The position numbers were made by a program, and so were the translations under genes. From Gammaproteobacteria bacterium (lineage in GTDB: Bacteria > Pseudomonadota > Gammaproteobacteria > Steroidobacterales > Steroidobacteraceae), in NCBI GenBank assembly GCA_004297335.1, contig SCUD01000123.1, positions 1-34,844 on the forward strand: a stretch of 34,844 bases of DNA, read 5' to 3'. How positions within the stretch are numbered: the stretch's first letter is position 1; each line of letters starts with the position of its first letter. Shown in pieces: positions 24,114 through 32,889 of the stretch. The notes beneath the pieces were generated by a model, which was not told the DNA's origin, searched no databases, and worked only from the letters and a program-made list of their open reading frames with translations.

Positions 24114-24482
24114 ATGGCCGTCAACATCCGGAGCCTGACCGCGGGGCTCGAATACCGCGGCGAAGTCACGGGCAAGAAGCAGAGGTACTTCGTCTTCGAG
24201 GGACGAAAGTTCTACTTCGTGATGTCGTTCTCGAAGAGCAAGCGCTCGAGCGGCAACTTCAACCTGGTCAGTATCGATGCCGTCAACTATGTCCGACGCA
24301 ACTTCGCCGCGCGGCAGGACCTGACGGCGAAGAACCTGGTCGCACGGTCGCGCAAGCCGCAGTACGTCAGCGGCGCCCTGCAGGCGCTCAACATCCTGTA
24401 TGTACTGGTGGCGCTGGGTGCGGCGACGCGGGATGACCGGTTCCGGGACCGGGAACTGCACTTCAATATCCACCCGCGGTAA
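24114..24482 (+). CDS. Hypothetical protein, 122 residues
   Basis: The start at ATG 24114 is set by a strong GGGGAGG ribosome site (24102-24108). The protein is small, basic and apparently soluble: RYFVFEGRKFYFVMSFSKSK, NLVSIDAVNYVRRNF, and a more hydrophobic helix ALQALNILYVLVALGAAT near 86-103 that could be amphipathic. I do not recognise the family. It is followed 27 bases later by the LemA gene on the same strand, so all three genes (this, LemA, M48) may form one operon. It lies about 90 bases downstream of the possible Fur box. Confidence 0.75.
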   Translation: MAVNIRSLTAGLEYRGEVTGKKQRYFVFEGRKFYFVMSFSKSKRSSGNFNLVSIDAVNYVRRNFAARQDLTAKNLVARSRKPQYVSGALQALNILYVLVALGAATRDDRFRDRELHFNIHPR

Positions 24483-24509
24483 CATGGCGCAACTTCCAAG
24501 GGGGCCGTC

Positions 24510-25094
24510 ATGACCTTGATCTTCCTCGTTGTCCTCGTATTGATCGTGGTGTTCGCGGTCGGGATCTACAACCGGCTGGTCACGTCGCGCAACGGCTACA
24601 AGAACGCCTTTGCGCAGATCGACGTGCAGCTGACCCGGCGCCATGACCTGATCCCCAACCTGATCGAGACCGTCAAGGGCTACCTGGCTCACGAGCGCAA
24701 TACGCTCGAAGCGGTGATAACGGCGCGCAATGCGGCGGTCACCGGGCTCAAGGCCGCTGCCGCGAACCCGGGGGATCCGGCCGCCGTGCAGCAGCTCGCG
24801 GGCGCCGAGAACGCGCTGTCCGGCGCGCTCGGCCGGCTGTTCGCGCTGGCCGAGGCCTACCCCGACCTGAAGGCCAACAGCAACATGATGCAGCTCTCCG
24901 AGGAGCTGACCTCGACCGAGAACAAGGTCGCGTTCGCGCGCCAGGCTTTCAATGACGCTGTCATGAGCTACAACAACGCCCGCGAGGTGTTCCCGAACAG
25001 CGTCATCGCCGGCATGTTCGCCTTCCAGCCGGCACAGCTGCTCGAGATCGAGGCCCCGCAGAAGCGCGAGGTGCCGAAGGTCAGCTTCAGCTGA
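24510..25094 (+). CDS. lemA: LemA family membrane protein
   Basis: 194 residues with AAGGGGG just upstream of the ATG. One N-terminal membrane helix (LIFLVVLVLIVVFAVGIYNRL, about 3-23) is followed by the LemA helical domain with its hallmark NRLVTSRNGYKNAFAQIDVQ, then LTRRHDLIPNLIETVKGYL and the conserved AYPDLKANSNMMQLSEELTS. The function of LemA proteins is poorly defined; they are membrane-anchored helical bundles often encoded beside M48 proteases, as here (the next gene starts 23 bases later). Length and motifs are typical of the family. Confidence 0.95.
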   Translation: MTLIFLVVLVLIVVFAVGIYNRLVTSRNGYKNAFAQIDVQLTRRHDLIPNLIETVKGYLAHERNTLEAVITARNAAVTGLKAAAANPGDPAAVQQLAGAENALSGALGRLFALAEAYPDLKANSNMMQLSEELTSTENKVAFARQAFNDAVMSYNNAREVFPNSVIAGMFAFQPAQLLEIEAPQKREVPKVSFS

Positions 25095-25117
25095 GCGCCG
25101 GCCCGGGCCGGGCAAGC

Positions 25118-27091
25118 ATGGACTTCTTCAGGCGGCAGGCCGAGACCCGCCGGCTTTCACGCTGGCTGGTGTTCCTGTTCATCGTCGCGGTGGCGCTGAT
25201 CATCCTCGCGGTCGACCTGGTCGTGGTCATCGCCGTGGCGGTGCTGTCCGAACCGGAAAGCGCCGCGCTGGCGGGCGAGTCCGTGGCCCACTACCCCGGC
25301 ACGATCTTCGTGAGTTCGATCGTCGTGCTGGCGATCATCGGCATCGCCAGCCTGGTCCGGACCAGCCAGCTGTCGCAGGGCGGCGGCAGTGTTGCACAGG
25401 CGCTCGGCGGCACGCGGGTGACCGGCGACACCGGTGATCCGCTGCGGCGCCGGCTGATGAACGTGGTCGAGGAAATTGCAATCGCTTCCGGTGTCCCGGT
25501 GCCGGAGGTCTATGTGCTCGAGCGCGAGTCGGGCATCAATGCCTTTGCCGCCGGCGACAACCCGGCGAACGCGGCAGTCGCCGTGACGCGTGGGGCGCTC
25601 ACGAGCCTCAACCGGGCCGAGCTGCAGGGCGTCATCGCCCACGAGTTCAGCCATATCCTCAATGGCGACATGCGCCTCAGCACCCGGCTGATCGGCTGGC
25701 TGTTCGGCCTGCTGGTGCTGTCGATGATCGCGCGCCTGATCCTGCGCCACGCACCGCGTGGCGGCGGTGGCCGCCGCGGCGGTGGCGCGGTCGTGGTCGT
25801 CGTCATGGCCGCTGCGGCGATTCTCGTGCTGGGCTACATCGGCCTGTTCTTCGGACGGCTGATCCAGGCAGCGGTGTCACGCAAGCGCGAATCGCTGGCG
25901 GACGCCTCGGCGATCCAGTTCACCCGGGATCCGAGCGGCCTGCGCAATGCACTGGTGAAGATCGGGGCGATCCAGGCCGGCTCCAGGATCCGGGAGGCGG
26001 ACGCCGAGGAGGTCGCGCACCTGCTGTTTGCGCCGGGCGTGGCGCGCGCATTCCAGACCCATCCGCCACTGGTCGAGCGGATCCGGGCGATCGATCCAGG
26101 CTTCCAGCCCGAGGAATTTGCGGCCATGCGCCGGCACTTGCTCCAGGAGCAGGCGCCCGAGCCGGAGGCGGCGGCGGCCAGTGCCGATCGCAGCGGCGTG
26201 CCGCAACCCGATGCTGCTGCTGGTGCGATCCTGCTGGCCCCGGCCGCAGTGGCCCATCTTGTCGCCAATCCCGCAACCCGGCATGTGACCGCGGCCCACG
26301 GGATGTTGCTGTCGCTGCCGGCCGCCATCCGCCAGGCTGCGCACCAGCCCGAGCATGCCTCGGCCCTGTTCCTGGCACTTGCACTCGATCGTGCCCCGGA
26401 GGCGCGTGGACGCCAGCTCGCTTACCTCGAGCAGCAATGCGGTGCGGGGATGCGTTCCCGCCTCGACGGACTGCTGCCGCCAGTGGATGCGCTCACCGCC
26501 GCCCAGCGCATGCCGGCATTGCTGCAGCTGTTTCCGGCGCTGCAGCAGCTGGGACGCGGGGAGCGTCTGGCGCTGCTGCGCTGCATCAACGGTCTGCTGA
26601 CGCGTGAGGGGCCGGTCTCGATCTTTGCCTATGCGCTGCGCAAGCTCGCGCAGGTGCACCTGTACGACGAGGTCGATCCCAGGCTGCGGGCCCGCATCTC
26701 GCTGTCACTGGCAGCCGCGAAGGACGAGCTGCGGACACTGCTGTCGGTGCTGGCCGTGTCCGGGAGTCCGGATGAGGCCCAGGCGCAGCTCGCGTGGGCC
26801 GCTGGCATGCAGGAATTGCAGTTCGATGCAGGGGATGGCCTGCAGCGCATCGCCAACTGGCCACGTCAGCTGGATGCGGCGCTCAATCGCCTCGATCGAC
26901 TGGCGCCGGCCGCCAAGGAGGTCCTGGTCCGGGCACTGGTACGGACGATCTCGCACGACCAGCGGATGACCATCGCAGAGTCCGAGTTGCTGCGGGCGAT
27001 CTGCGCCACTCTGCACTGCCCGCTGCCGCCGCTCGGCGTTGCGGTGGGCGGCATCACGGTCCCAGGCGCTGCCAGCCGCCCAGATTCGTAA
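25118..27091 (+). CDS. M48-family (HtpX-like) membrane metalloprotease with long C-terminal extension
   Basis: 657 residues. Two N-terminal membrane helices (about 17-45 and 62-82) precede the protease domain with zinc motif HEFSH at 175-179, downstream ESLAD (Glu258 as third zinc ligand), and membrane helices near 190-207 and 223-246. HtpX-type enzymes degrade damaged membrane proteins. They are usually about 290 residues, so the C-terminal half (about 335-657) is extra. It is Ala/Leu-rich and helical with no recognisable catalytic motif (AAGAILLAPAAVAHLVANPA, LLSVLAVSGSPDEAQ). The LemA plus long M48 pair is a known arrangement. The 3' end overlaps the convergent small gene by 38 bases. Confidence 0.93.
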   Translation: MDFFRRQAETRRLSRWLVFLFIVAVALIILAVDLVVVIAVAVLSEPESAALAGESVAHYPGTIFVSSIVVLAIIGIASLVRTSQLSQGGGSVAQALGGTRVTGDTGDPLRRRLMNVVEEIAIASGVPVPEVYVLERESGINAFAAGDNPANAAVAVTRGALTSLNRAELQGVIAHEFSHILNGDMRLSTRLIGWLFGLLVLSMIARLILRHAPRGGGGRRGGGAVVVVVMAAAAILVLGYIGLFFGRLIQAAVSRKRESLADASAIQFTRDPSGLRNALVKIGAIQAGSRIREADAEEVAHLLFAPGVARAFQTHPPLVERIRAIDPGFQPEEFAAMRRHLLQEQAPEPEAAAASADRSGVPQPDAAAGAILLAPAAVAHLVANPATRHVTAAHGMLLSLPAAIRQAAHQPEHASALFLALALDRAPEARGRQLAYLEQQCGAGMRSRLDGLLPPVDALTAAQRMPALLQLFPALQQLGRGERLALLRCINGLLTREGPVSIFAYALRKLAQVHLYDEVDPRLRARISLSLAAAKDELRTLLSVLAVSGSPDEAQAQLAWAAGMQELQFDAGDGLQRIANWPRQLDAALNRLDRLAPAAKEVLVRALVRTISHDQRMTIAESELLRAICATLHCPLPPLGVAVGGITVPGAASRPDS

Positions 27092-27416
27092 GTACCCAGT
27101 TCGCGGCCTCCAGCAGCTCGCCGCGTTCATCGTATTCGCGTACGTTCAAGACCGGCTGCTTGCGCTCGCGCGACAGCGCGAGTGATGGCTCGCCGGTGAA
27201 GAACCAGATCCGACGCCGGTCGGACCAGGCCAGCCAGACTCCATCGCTGCCGAGCCTCGATTCGGCGTGGCGCTGCAGTTCGGGTGGCAGCTCCTCAGGG
27301 CTTTGAATCCGGCAGGACCCGGTTGGCAGTGCCGGCCGCCCCACCGCGAGGCAGCCCTCCAGCAGCACCTGCGTCTGCCGCGGATTGTTGAGTGTCTTCA
27401 GTCTCATCGTGTCCAT
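27054..27416 (-). CDS. Hypothetical protein, 120 residues
   Basis: The frame begins at ATG 27416 (or ATG 27407) and ends inside the M48 gene, overlapping it tail to tail by 38 bases. The composition looks like a real soluble protein: GVWLAWSDRRRIWFFTGEPS, VLNVREYDERGELLEAANWV, ending LTNLGGWQRLGP. There is no signal peptide or membrane helix. I do not recognise the family. The Trp-rich strand pattern suggests a small beta fold. No strong ribosome site is visible before either start. The 147 bases upstream (27417-27563) contain no gene or motif that I can support. Confidence 0.65.
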   Translation of the reverse strand: MDTMRLKTLNNPRQTQVLLEGCLAVGRPALPTGSCRIQSPEELPPELQRHAESRLGSDGVWLAWSDRRRIWFFTGEPSLALSRERKQPVLNVREYDERGELLEAANWVLTNLGGWQRLGP

Positions 27417-27563
27417 GGCTGGCCCCGTCTCGCAGCGATAGCCGCGTGCTGGTCATTCCAAATGGGCGGGGACCGGGCCCGGTGCAGGATCGGCCGCGGG
27501 GGCTCGGCGGCCACGATCCAGGCGACATAATAGCCCGTCACGGCCGCACTGGTACCAAGCGCG

Positions 27564-28220
27564 TCACAATTTGCGCGGCGTCCCACCGTTGCCCGGGCGG
27601 ACTTCCGCCCAGGAATTGAGCTTTTCGAGCGACAACAGCAGCTCCTCGGCGACCTCGCCGATCTTGCGTCGCTCGGCTCGGGCCCTGGCGCGCAGCATTT
27701 CGAAGGCCTGGCGGCGGTCGACCCGCTGCCGTTCCATCAGTACGCCGACTGCCATGCTGGTGGCGCGGTTATCCGTCAGCGCATGCGCGAAACGCGACTC
27801 GCCGACCCGTAGCTGCTGGCGCTCGGAGGCGTGCATCATGGCGGTCACGACCGTCAGGATCCACTGGCGGGCGTCGGTTGCTTTCAGCAGATACGCCAGT
27901 GCGCCGAGGTCGTTTGCGCGCTGCACCGTCTCGGCATCGTCGAGACCGGACAGCATCATGAACGGGATTTCGAAGTCGTCTCGCAGGCGTGCGGCGAGAT
28001 CGAGGCCGGACTCCTCGGCCAGCAGGATGTCGAGGATGGCGAGGTCGGGGCGCCGTGCGGCAATGGCGGTGAGTGCTTCGGCAACGCCGGAGGCGACCGT
28101 GAGCTGGAACCCGCCACGCCGCAGTACCTCGGCGAGCAGGGCCGCGAAGATCGGATCGTCATCCACGACCAGCAGGTAGGGTGCGGCAGGGATTTCAGGG
28201 CTGGGTGGGGGGTGCAACAT
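27564..28220 (-). CDS. Response regulator with ANTAR RNA-binding output domain
   Basis: 218 residues from ATG 28220 (MLHPPPSPEIP). Upstream codons would add a Pro/Arg-rich unlikely leader. The receiver domain has the acidic cluster at 20-22 (VVDDD), phospho-acceptor Asp64 (LAILDI), Ser91 (MMLSG) and Lys113 (LLKATD), so it looks functional. The C-terminal domain (about 145-205; ALTDNRATSMAVGVLMERQR then RQAFEMLRARARAERR) is ANTAR, which binds paired hairpins in mRNA leaders and prevents termination. No cognate kinase or target leader is visible in the window. It is divergent from the lipoprotein/TonB-receptor operon. Confidence 0.93.
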   Translation of the reverse strand: MLHPPPSPEIPAAPYLLVVDDDPIFAALLAEVLRRGGFQLTVASGVAEALTAIAARRPDLAILDILLAEESGLDLAARLRDDFEIPFMMLSGLDDAETVQRANDLGALAYLLKATDARQWILTVVTAMMHASERQQLRVGESRFAHALTDNRATSMAVGVLMERQRVDRRQAFEMLRARARAERRKIGEVAEELLLSLEKLNSWAEVRPGNGGTPRKL

Positions 28221-28323
28221 GCCGTGTCTCTTTCCCGTTGGTTCAGCCCTCAGCAGGGCGGGTGTGCTTGGGACCCCGGGACGATTCCAGTGGGCCGCCA
28301 TCATGCGCGATCCACCGCCCTGG

Positions 28324-28362
28324 TGTCACATCCCGGTCACAAAGTCGTCACGATCGTGACAC
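28324..28362 (+). promoter_or_regulatory. Pho-box-like triple direct repeat (11-bp period)
   Basis: TGTCACA (28324), GGTCACA (28335) and CGTCACG (28346) are spaced exactly 11 bases apart, then an inverted TGAC half-site follows; GTCACGATCGTGAC (28347-28360) is a perfect 14-base palindrome. PhoB boxes are 7-base direct repeats (CTGTCAT type) with 4-base spacers, also an 11-base period. A possible -10 (TATCTC, 28368-28373) lies downstream, and the lipoprotein start is at 28421. The regulator is inferred. Confidence 0.5.
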
Positions 28363-28420
28363 ATCGGTATCTCAGACTGCCGGTCCCGAGACAGTACCCA
28401 GGAACCGGAGAGCGACCCCG

Positions 28421-30019
28421 ATGAAGACGACCCGCACGATCCTCGTGAGCCTGGCCGTGGCCAGCCTGGCCGCCTGCAGCGGCGGTGGCATCGACCTCAA
28501 CGTGTCCACCGTGGACAACTCGGTCGACAACAGCTCGACAACCACCGGCGGCGGTGGTGGTGGCACGACGAATCCCTGTGCAGCGTACACGCCGCAGGGT
28601 TCGGCCACGCCCCGCGCCGGCACTTACGACGGCACGCGCTGCATCTACGGTCCGGATTTTGTCAGCGCCAGCAGCCCGCTGACCGTGAGCCTGGAGATTC
28701 CGGGCGGCGTGCATATCTTCGAGGACAGCCTGTTCGTCGGCCAGAACGTGTCGAGCGGAGCTGCGCCGCAGGAGGGCCAGGGCCCGACACTGACCATCCA
28801 GGCCGGGGCTACGCTGGCGTTCACCAAGGCCCAGAACTACGTGCTCGTCAACCGCGGCTCGAAGATCGTCGCCAATGGCCTGCGCACGGCCCCGATCACC
28901 TTCACCGGCTACACGGACGCGGTGGCCGGCAGTGCCGGTCCCGAGGACGTGCAGCTGTGGGGCGGCATCGTCATCAATGGCAACGGCATCACCAACAACT
29001 GCACCGATGAGCAGCGCAGCAACAATGGCTGCCACGTCGTCTCCGAGGGCCAGCCGACCAATTACGGCGGCAACAACAATGCCGAGAGCTCCGGCGTGCT
29101 GCGCTACGTGATCGTCAAGCACGCCGGCTTCGAGGTGGCGCCGGACGACGAGCTGAACGGCATCACCTTCAATGCCGTCGGCAGCGGCACGATCGTCGAG
29201 AACGTGCAGGTCTACAGTGCCTATGACGACGGCATGGAGTTCTTCGGCGGCGCAGTCAACGTGCACAACGCGATCCTGCTCTATGTGCGCGACGACTCGC
29301 TGGATTTCTCGGACGGCTACGTCGGTACGATCGATACCGCGCTGGCGATCCATTCGGCCGCGAACAGCAACAGCTGCATCGAGCTCGACAACATCGGCTC
29401 CTCGCGCAGTGGTGCCGGCCAGGCCTTCGACCTGCCGCCGGTCACGAGCGCGACGGTGCGCAATTTCACCTGCATCCTGTCCAACAACCTGGCCGGGACG
29501 CATGGCGACTCGTTCGGCTACCGCATCCGCCAGGGTGGTCGCGCGATCATCGAGAACAGCCTGGTGTACTCCGGCTACGGCAACCGGATTCTCGGCAAGG
29601 TCGGCACGGCCAACAACCGCTGCTTCCGGCCGGAGAGCACGACCGGGCTGCTCGACGCCCAGGCGGGCCTGACGAGCGTGGACGGGACCGTGCTTGCCTG
29701 CGAGACCGTGACGTCCGGCAGCTTCGCGAACGCCGATACCTTCCAGTCCTGGCTGGAGGGCGTCAACCCGAGCGCCGGTGGCCGCGACTACTCGTTCAAC
29801 GCCGGCAACGTGCTGGTTACCGACGTGGCCAATCCGCTGCTGTCGCTGCTCGAGGAAGGCACTTTCTACACCGTCGACAGCCCGCGCGACGCCGCCGGGA
29901 ACGCGATCACGGTGCCCGAGGGTGGCCTCGGTGCGGTCTATCGCAGCGACGACTGGACCTTTCCGTGGGCCTATGGCCTCAGGGACGGCAATCGTGGCCA
30001 GGCCCTCTGGTTCGAGTGA
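28421..30019 (+). CDS. Surface lipoprotein, probable beta-helix, paired with a TonB-dependent receptor
   Basis: 532 residues from ATG 28421 (GGAG about 10 bases upstream); an earlier in-frame start would run through the regulatory repeats. The lipobox LAAC places the lipidated Cys at 19, followed by a Ser/Thr/Gly linker (SSTTTGGGGGGTTNPC). The mature protein has motifs typical of right-handed parallel beta-helix surface lipoproteins: TIQAGATLAF, NRGSKIVANGLRTAPITFTG, QLWGGIVINGNG, LRYVIVKHAGF, VENVQVYSAYDDGMEFFGG. Such proteins are often encoded beside TonB-dependent receptors; here the receptor gene starts 11 bases later. It is probably a substrate-binding or surface partner. The ligand is unknown; a Pho-box-like repeat upstream suggests phosphate-linked control. 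Confidence 0.88.
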   Translation: MKTTRTILVSLAVASLAACSGGGIDLNVSTVDNSVDNSSTTTGGGGGGTTNPCAAYTPQGSATPRAGTYDGTRCIYGPDFVSASSPLTVSLEIPGGVHIFEDSLFVGQNVSSGAAPQEGQGPTLTIQAGATLAFTKAQNYVLVNRGSKIVANGLRTAPITFTGYTDAVAGSAGPEDVQLWGGIVINGNGITNNCTDEQRSNNGCHVVSEGQPTNYGGNNNAESSGVLRYVIVKHAGFEVAPDDELNGITFNAVGSGTIVENVQVYSAYDDGMEFFGGAVNVHNAILLYVRDDSLDFSDGYVGTIDTALAIHSAANSNSCIELDNIGSSRSGAGQAFDLPPVTSATVRNFTCILSNNLAGTHGDSFGYRIRQGGRAIIENSLVYSGYGNRILGKVGTANNRCFRPESTTGLLDAQAGLTSVDGTVLACETVTSGSFANADTFQSWLEGVNPSAGGRDYSFNAGNVLVTDVANPLLSLLEEGTFYTVDSPRDAAGNAITVPEGGLGAVYRSDDWTFPWAYGLRDGNRGQALWFE

Positions 30020-30030
30020 GTCCGCTGACC

Positions 30031-32730
30031 ATGAAGCCGCGTGACAGCCTGAGGATCCTCGTCGCGGCGCTGCTCGCCGCCGCGGCGGCGGCGGATGAGG
30101 TGAGCCCGGTGACCGAGCTCGAGGACATCGTCGTCGTCGGGCGCCAGAAGGCGGCCGCGACCGACGTGCTGGTCGAGCGCATCGAGCAGCCGGTGGTTAC
30201 GGACCTGCTGGGCGCCGCGCAGATCGCCCGGGTCGGCGACAGTTCCGCGGCGCTGGCGCTGCGGCGGCTGCCCGGGGTGACGCTGGTCGGGGACTTCGTC
30301 TATATCCGCGGCCTCGGCGAGCGCTACTCGAGCACGACGCTGAACGGGGCCTATGTTCCTTCACCGGACCTGACCAGGAACGTCATTCCGCTCGACATCT
30401 TCCCGGCCGAGATCATCGACTCGCTGTCCATCCAGAAGGGCTATACGCCGGACCGGCCGGCGTCCTTCGGGGGCGGCAACGTCGATATCCGCACGCGCCG
30501 GATCCCGGAGGACTTCACTTTCTCGGTGCAGGCCGGCACGGGTACCAATAGCGACAATTCGGGCGACGTACTGAGCTATCGAGGCGGCGGCGACGATCGC
30601 CTGGGTACCGATGACGGTACCCGGGCGCTTCCCGCGGCACTGCGCGAGGCGATCAAGACCTACCGTGGCGGCATCGACCCGTTTTCGATCCAGGAGACCC
30701 TGGGCTTCGACGGCAGCGCGGCGACGCTGGCGGAGGCCGAGGCCGTCAACCGCGCACTGGCGATCAGCCTGAACCGCGACATCGACCTGCAGAGCACCTC
30801 ACCGGATCCGGACCACTCGCTCGAGGTCTCGATCGGCGACCGCTGGACCCTCGATGAGGCTGGGCGCTGGGAAGTCGGCGTGCTGGCGCTCGCCGACTAC
30901 CAGAACCAGTGGCGCAACAAGGACCGGATCAACCGTTCGGCGCTGCTGCCGGACATCGACAACGGGACGACCCAGCGCTCGATCAACCAGGTCGCCCTGA
31001 CTGGTTCGCTGACCGCCGGGCTCAATTTCACCGCGGATCATTCCATCGGTGTCATGGCGATGTTCCTGCGCAACACCGACAACGAGGCCGCGCTCACCCA
31101 GCGCAACAACTTCAACTTCCGGCGTGACCAGGGCGCGCAGCTGCGCGACTACCGAATCCGCTTCGAGGAGCGCGAGCTCGCGATGCTGCAGCTGTCCGGC
31201 AGTCACACGCTCGGCGAGGACACGGCGGACCTGCTCGGCCGCTTCTTCGAGCCATGGCCGTTGCTGCGGGGACTCCAGTACTCCTGGTATTACTCCGACG
31301 CGACCGCGAAGACCGGCATCCCGAACGAAGTGACGGTGTCCGCGGTGGACAGCGTCGATCCGGCGACTGGCCTGGTGCTCGGCACCGCGATCCGCTCGAC
31401 CTCGAGCGCGGCGGACTTCCGGTTCACGGACCTGCGGGACGAGGTCCAGAGCTACGGCTGGAAGCTGGAACGACCTTTCGATTTTCCGAACCGTGAACTC
31501 ACCGGCACGATCAGCGGCGGCTGGGACTACTACCAGAAGGGCCGTGGCTACCTGCAGACGCAGTTCGGTCTCGGTACGGTCACGAGCGGCGCGCTCGGGA
31601 TCCTGGCGGGGACGCCGGGCCAGGTCTTCAGCGATGCCAACATCCTCGATCCGGCGAACGGCTTCCTGCTGAACATCGGCGGTATCGGTACAGAAAGCTA
31701 CCTGGCCGGCGAAGTCGTCGAGGCCGCGTTCGGTGCCGTCGACGTCACCTGGAAGGATACCTGGCGGCTCAGCGCCGGCGCGCGCTGGGAGGACTGGAAG
31801 CAGCTTTCGCTGCCGGTGGATCCCCTGCAGTTCGATCCACGCATCGGCAAGATCGAGATCGCCCCGGAGGCGCTCGGCTCGATCGGCATGGCCCAGGACG
31901 ACTATTACCCGGCGTTCGCGCTGACCTGGATGCGCAAGGACTTCTGGGCCGAGGACTTCCAGCTGCGCTTCGGCTGGAGCCGCACGACTGCGCGCCCGGA
32001 CCTGCGCGAGGTGACGGATTCGACCTATATCGACCCATTCACCGAGGCGCGGGTGATCGGCAATCCCGGGCTGGCGCCGTCGGACCTCACGAACTTCGAC
32101 CTGCGCGCGGAGTGGTTCTTCGCCAACGGTGACAACTTCACGGTCAGCCCGTTCTACAAGCAGATCGACAACCCGATCGAGACCGTCGAGGGCGCCGGTA
32201 CCGACAACAATCTGTCGTTTACGTTCGTCAACGGCGAATCGGCGGACCTGTACGGGGTCGAGGTCGAATGGTTCAAGGACCTCGGCTTCGCCAGTCGTTG
32301 GCTCGGGGCGTGGGCTGCGGGCCTGTTCACGGCCGGCAACATCACCTGGAGCGATTCCGAGCTGACGATCGGTTCCTCGACGCTGAGCCTGACCAACGAC
32401 GTGCGGCCGTTGAACCAGCAATCCGACCTGATCGTCAACCTGCAGCTCGGCTACGACTCACCGGGCGGCGCGCACAGTGCCGTCGTCGTCTACAACAGCT
32501 ACAGCGAGCGCCTGTTCTACGCGGGCCGCAACGGCGCGCCGGACGCGTACGAGCGGCCGTTCCACTCGCTCGACTTCATCTACACCTGGTACCCGGCCGA
32601 GCGCTGGAGCCTGCGGGTGCGCCTGCAGAACCTGCTCGACGAGAAGGTCGAGATCGACCAGGGCGGCGTGACCGTGCTGGAGCAGGGCATCGGAATGAGT
32701 GGCAAGCTCGATCTGAGCTGGCGGTTCTAG
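30031..32730 (+). CDS. TonB-dependent outer-membrane receptor
   Basis: 899 residues from ATG 30031, chosen because it begins a signal peptide (LRILVAALLAAAAAA); the longer frame overlaps the lipoprotein gene. A TonB-box-like DIVVVGRQ precedes the plug domain (ALALRRLPGVTLVGDFVYI, RGLGERYSSTTLNGA, IPLDIFPAEIIDSLSIQKG). The 22-strand barrel follows, ending in LDLSWRF with the C-terminal Phe needed for BAM assembly. There is no N-terminal STN signalling domain, so it should not drive an anti-sigma pathway. It forms a two-gene operon with the upstream lipoprotein. The plug type is shared with receptors for complex organic ligands; the substrate cannot be told from sequence. Confidence 0.95.
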   Translation: MKPRDSLRILVAALLAAAAAADEVSPVTELEDIVVVGRQKAAATDVLVERIEQPVVTDLLGAAQIARVGDSSAALALRRLPGVTLVGDFVYIRGLGERYSSTTLNGAYVPSPDLTRNVIPLDIFPAEIIDSLSIQKGYTPDRPASFGGGNVDIRTRRIPEDFTFSVQAGTGTNSDNSGDVLSYRGGGDDRLGTDDGTRALPAALREAIKTYRGGIDPFSIQETLGFDGSAATLAEAEAVNRALAISLNRDIDLQSTSPDPDHSLEVSIGDRWTLDEAGRWEVGVLALADYQNQWRNKDRINRSALLPDIDNGTTQRSINQVALTGSLTAGLNFTADHSIGVMAMFLRNTDNEAALTQRNNFNFRRDQGAQLRDYRIRFEERELAMLQLSGSHTLGEDTADLLGRFFEPWPLLRGLQYSWYYSDATAKTGIPNEVTVSAVDSVDPATGLVLGTAIRSTSSAADFRFTDLRDEVQSYGWKLERPFDFPNRELTGTISGGWDYYQKGRGYLQTQFGLGTVTSGALGILAGTPGQVFSDANILDPANGFLLNIGGIGTESYLAGEVVEAAFGAVDVTWKDTWRLSAGARWEDWKQLSLPVDPLQFDPRIGKIEIAPEALGSIGMAQDDYYPAFALTWMRKDFWAEDFQLRFGWSRTTARPDLREVTDSTYIDPFTEARVIGNPGLAPSDLTNFDLRAEWFFANGDNFTVSPFYKQIDNPIETVEGAGTDNNLSFTFVNGESADLYGVEVEWFKDLGFASRWLGAWAAGLFTAGNITWSDSELTIGSSTLSLTNDVRPLNQQSDLIVNLQLGYDSPGGAHSAVVVYNSYSERLFYAGRNGAPDAYERPFHSLDFIYTWYPAERWSLRVRLQNLLDEKVEIDQGGVTVLEQGIGMSGKLDLSWRF

Positions 32731-32889
32731 CAGTCCGGCGCCCAGTTCGCCAAAGCACTTGAAATCTGCCTGCCAATCCGGGCATTGTTGGCGCGGCTCG
32801 TCGCGTCGCGGCCAGGTGTGCCCATCCTTAAACACGGGTTAGTCCACCACTTGTTCGCGGCGCGGCGGGTCACTGCCCCGGGATTTCGC

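Noticed and set aside
23955-25115. Upstream extension of the 279-residue frame on the minus strand
   Set aside because: It runs antisense to the 122-residue, LemA and M48 genes and shows no motifs.
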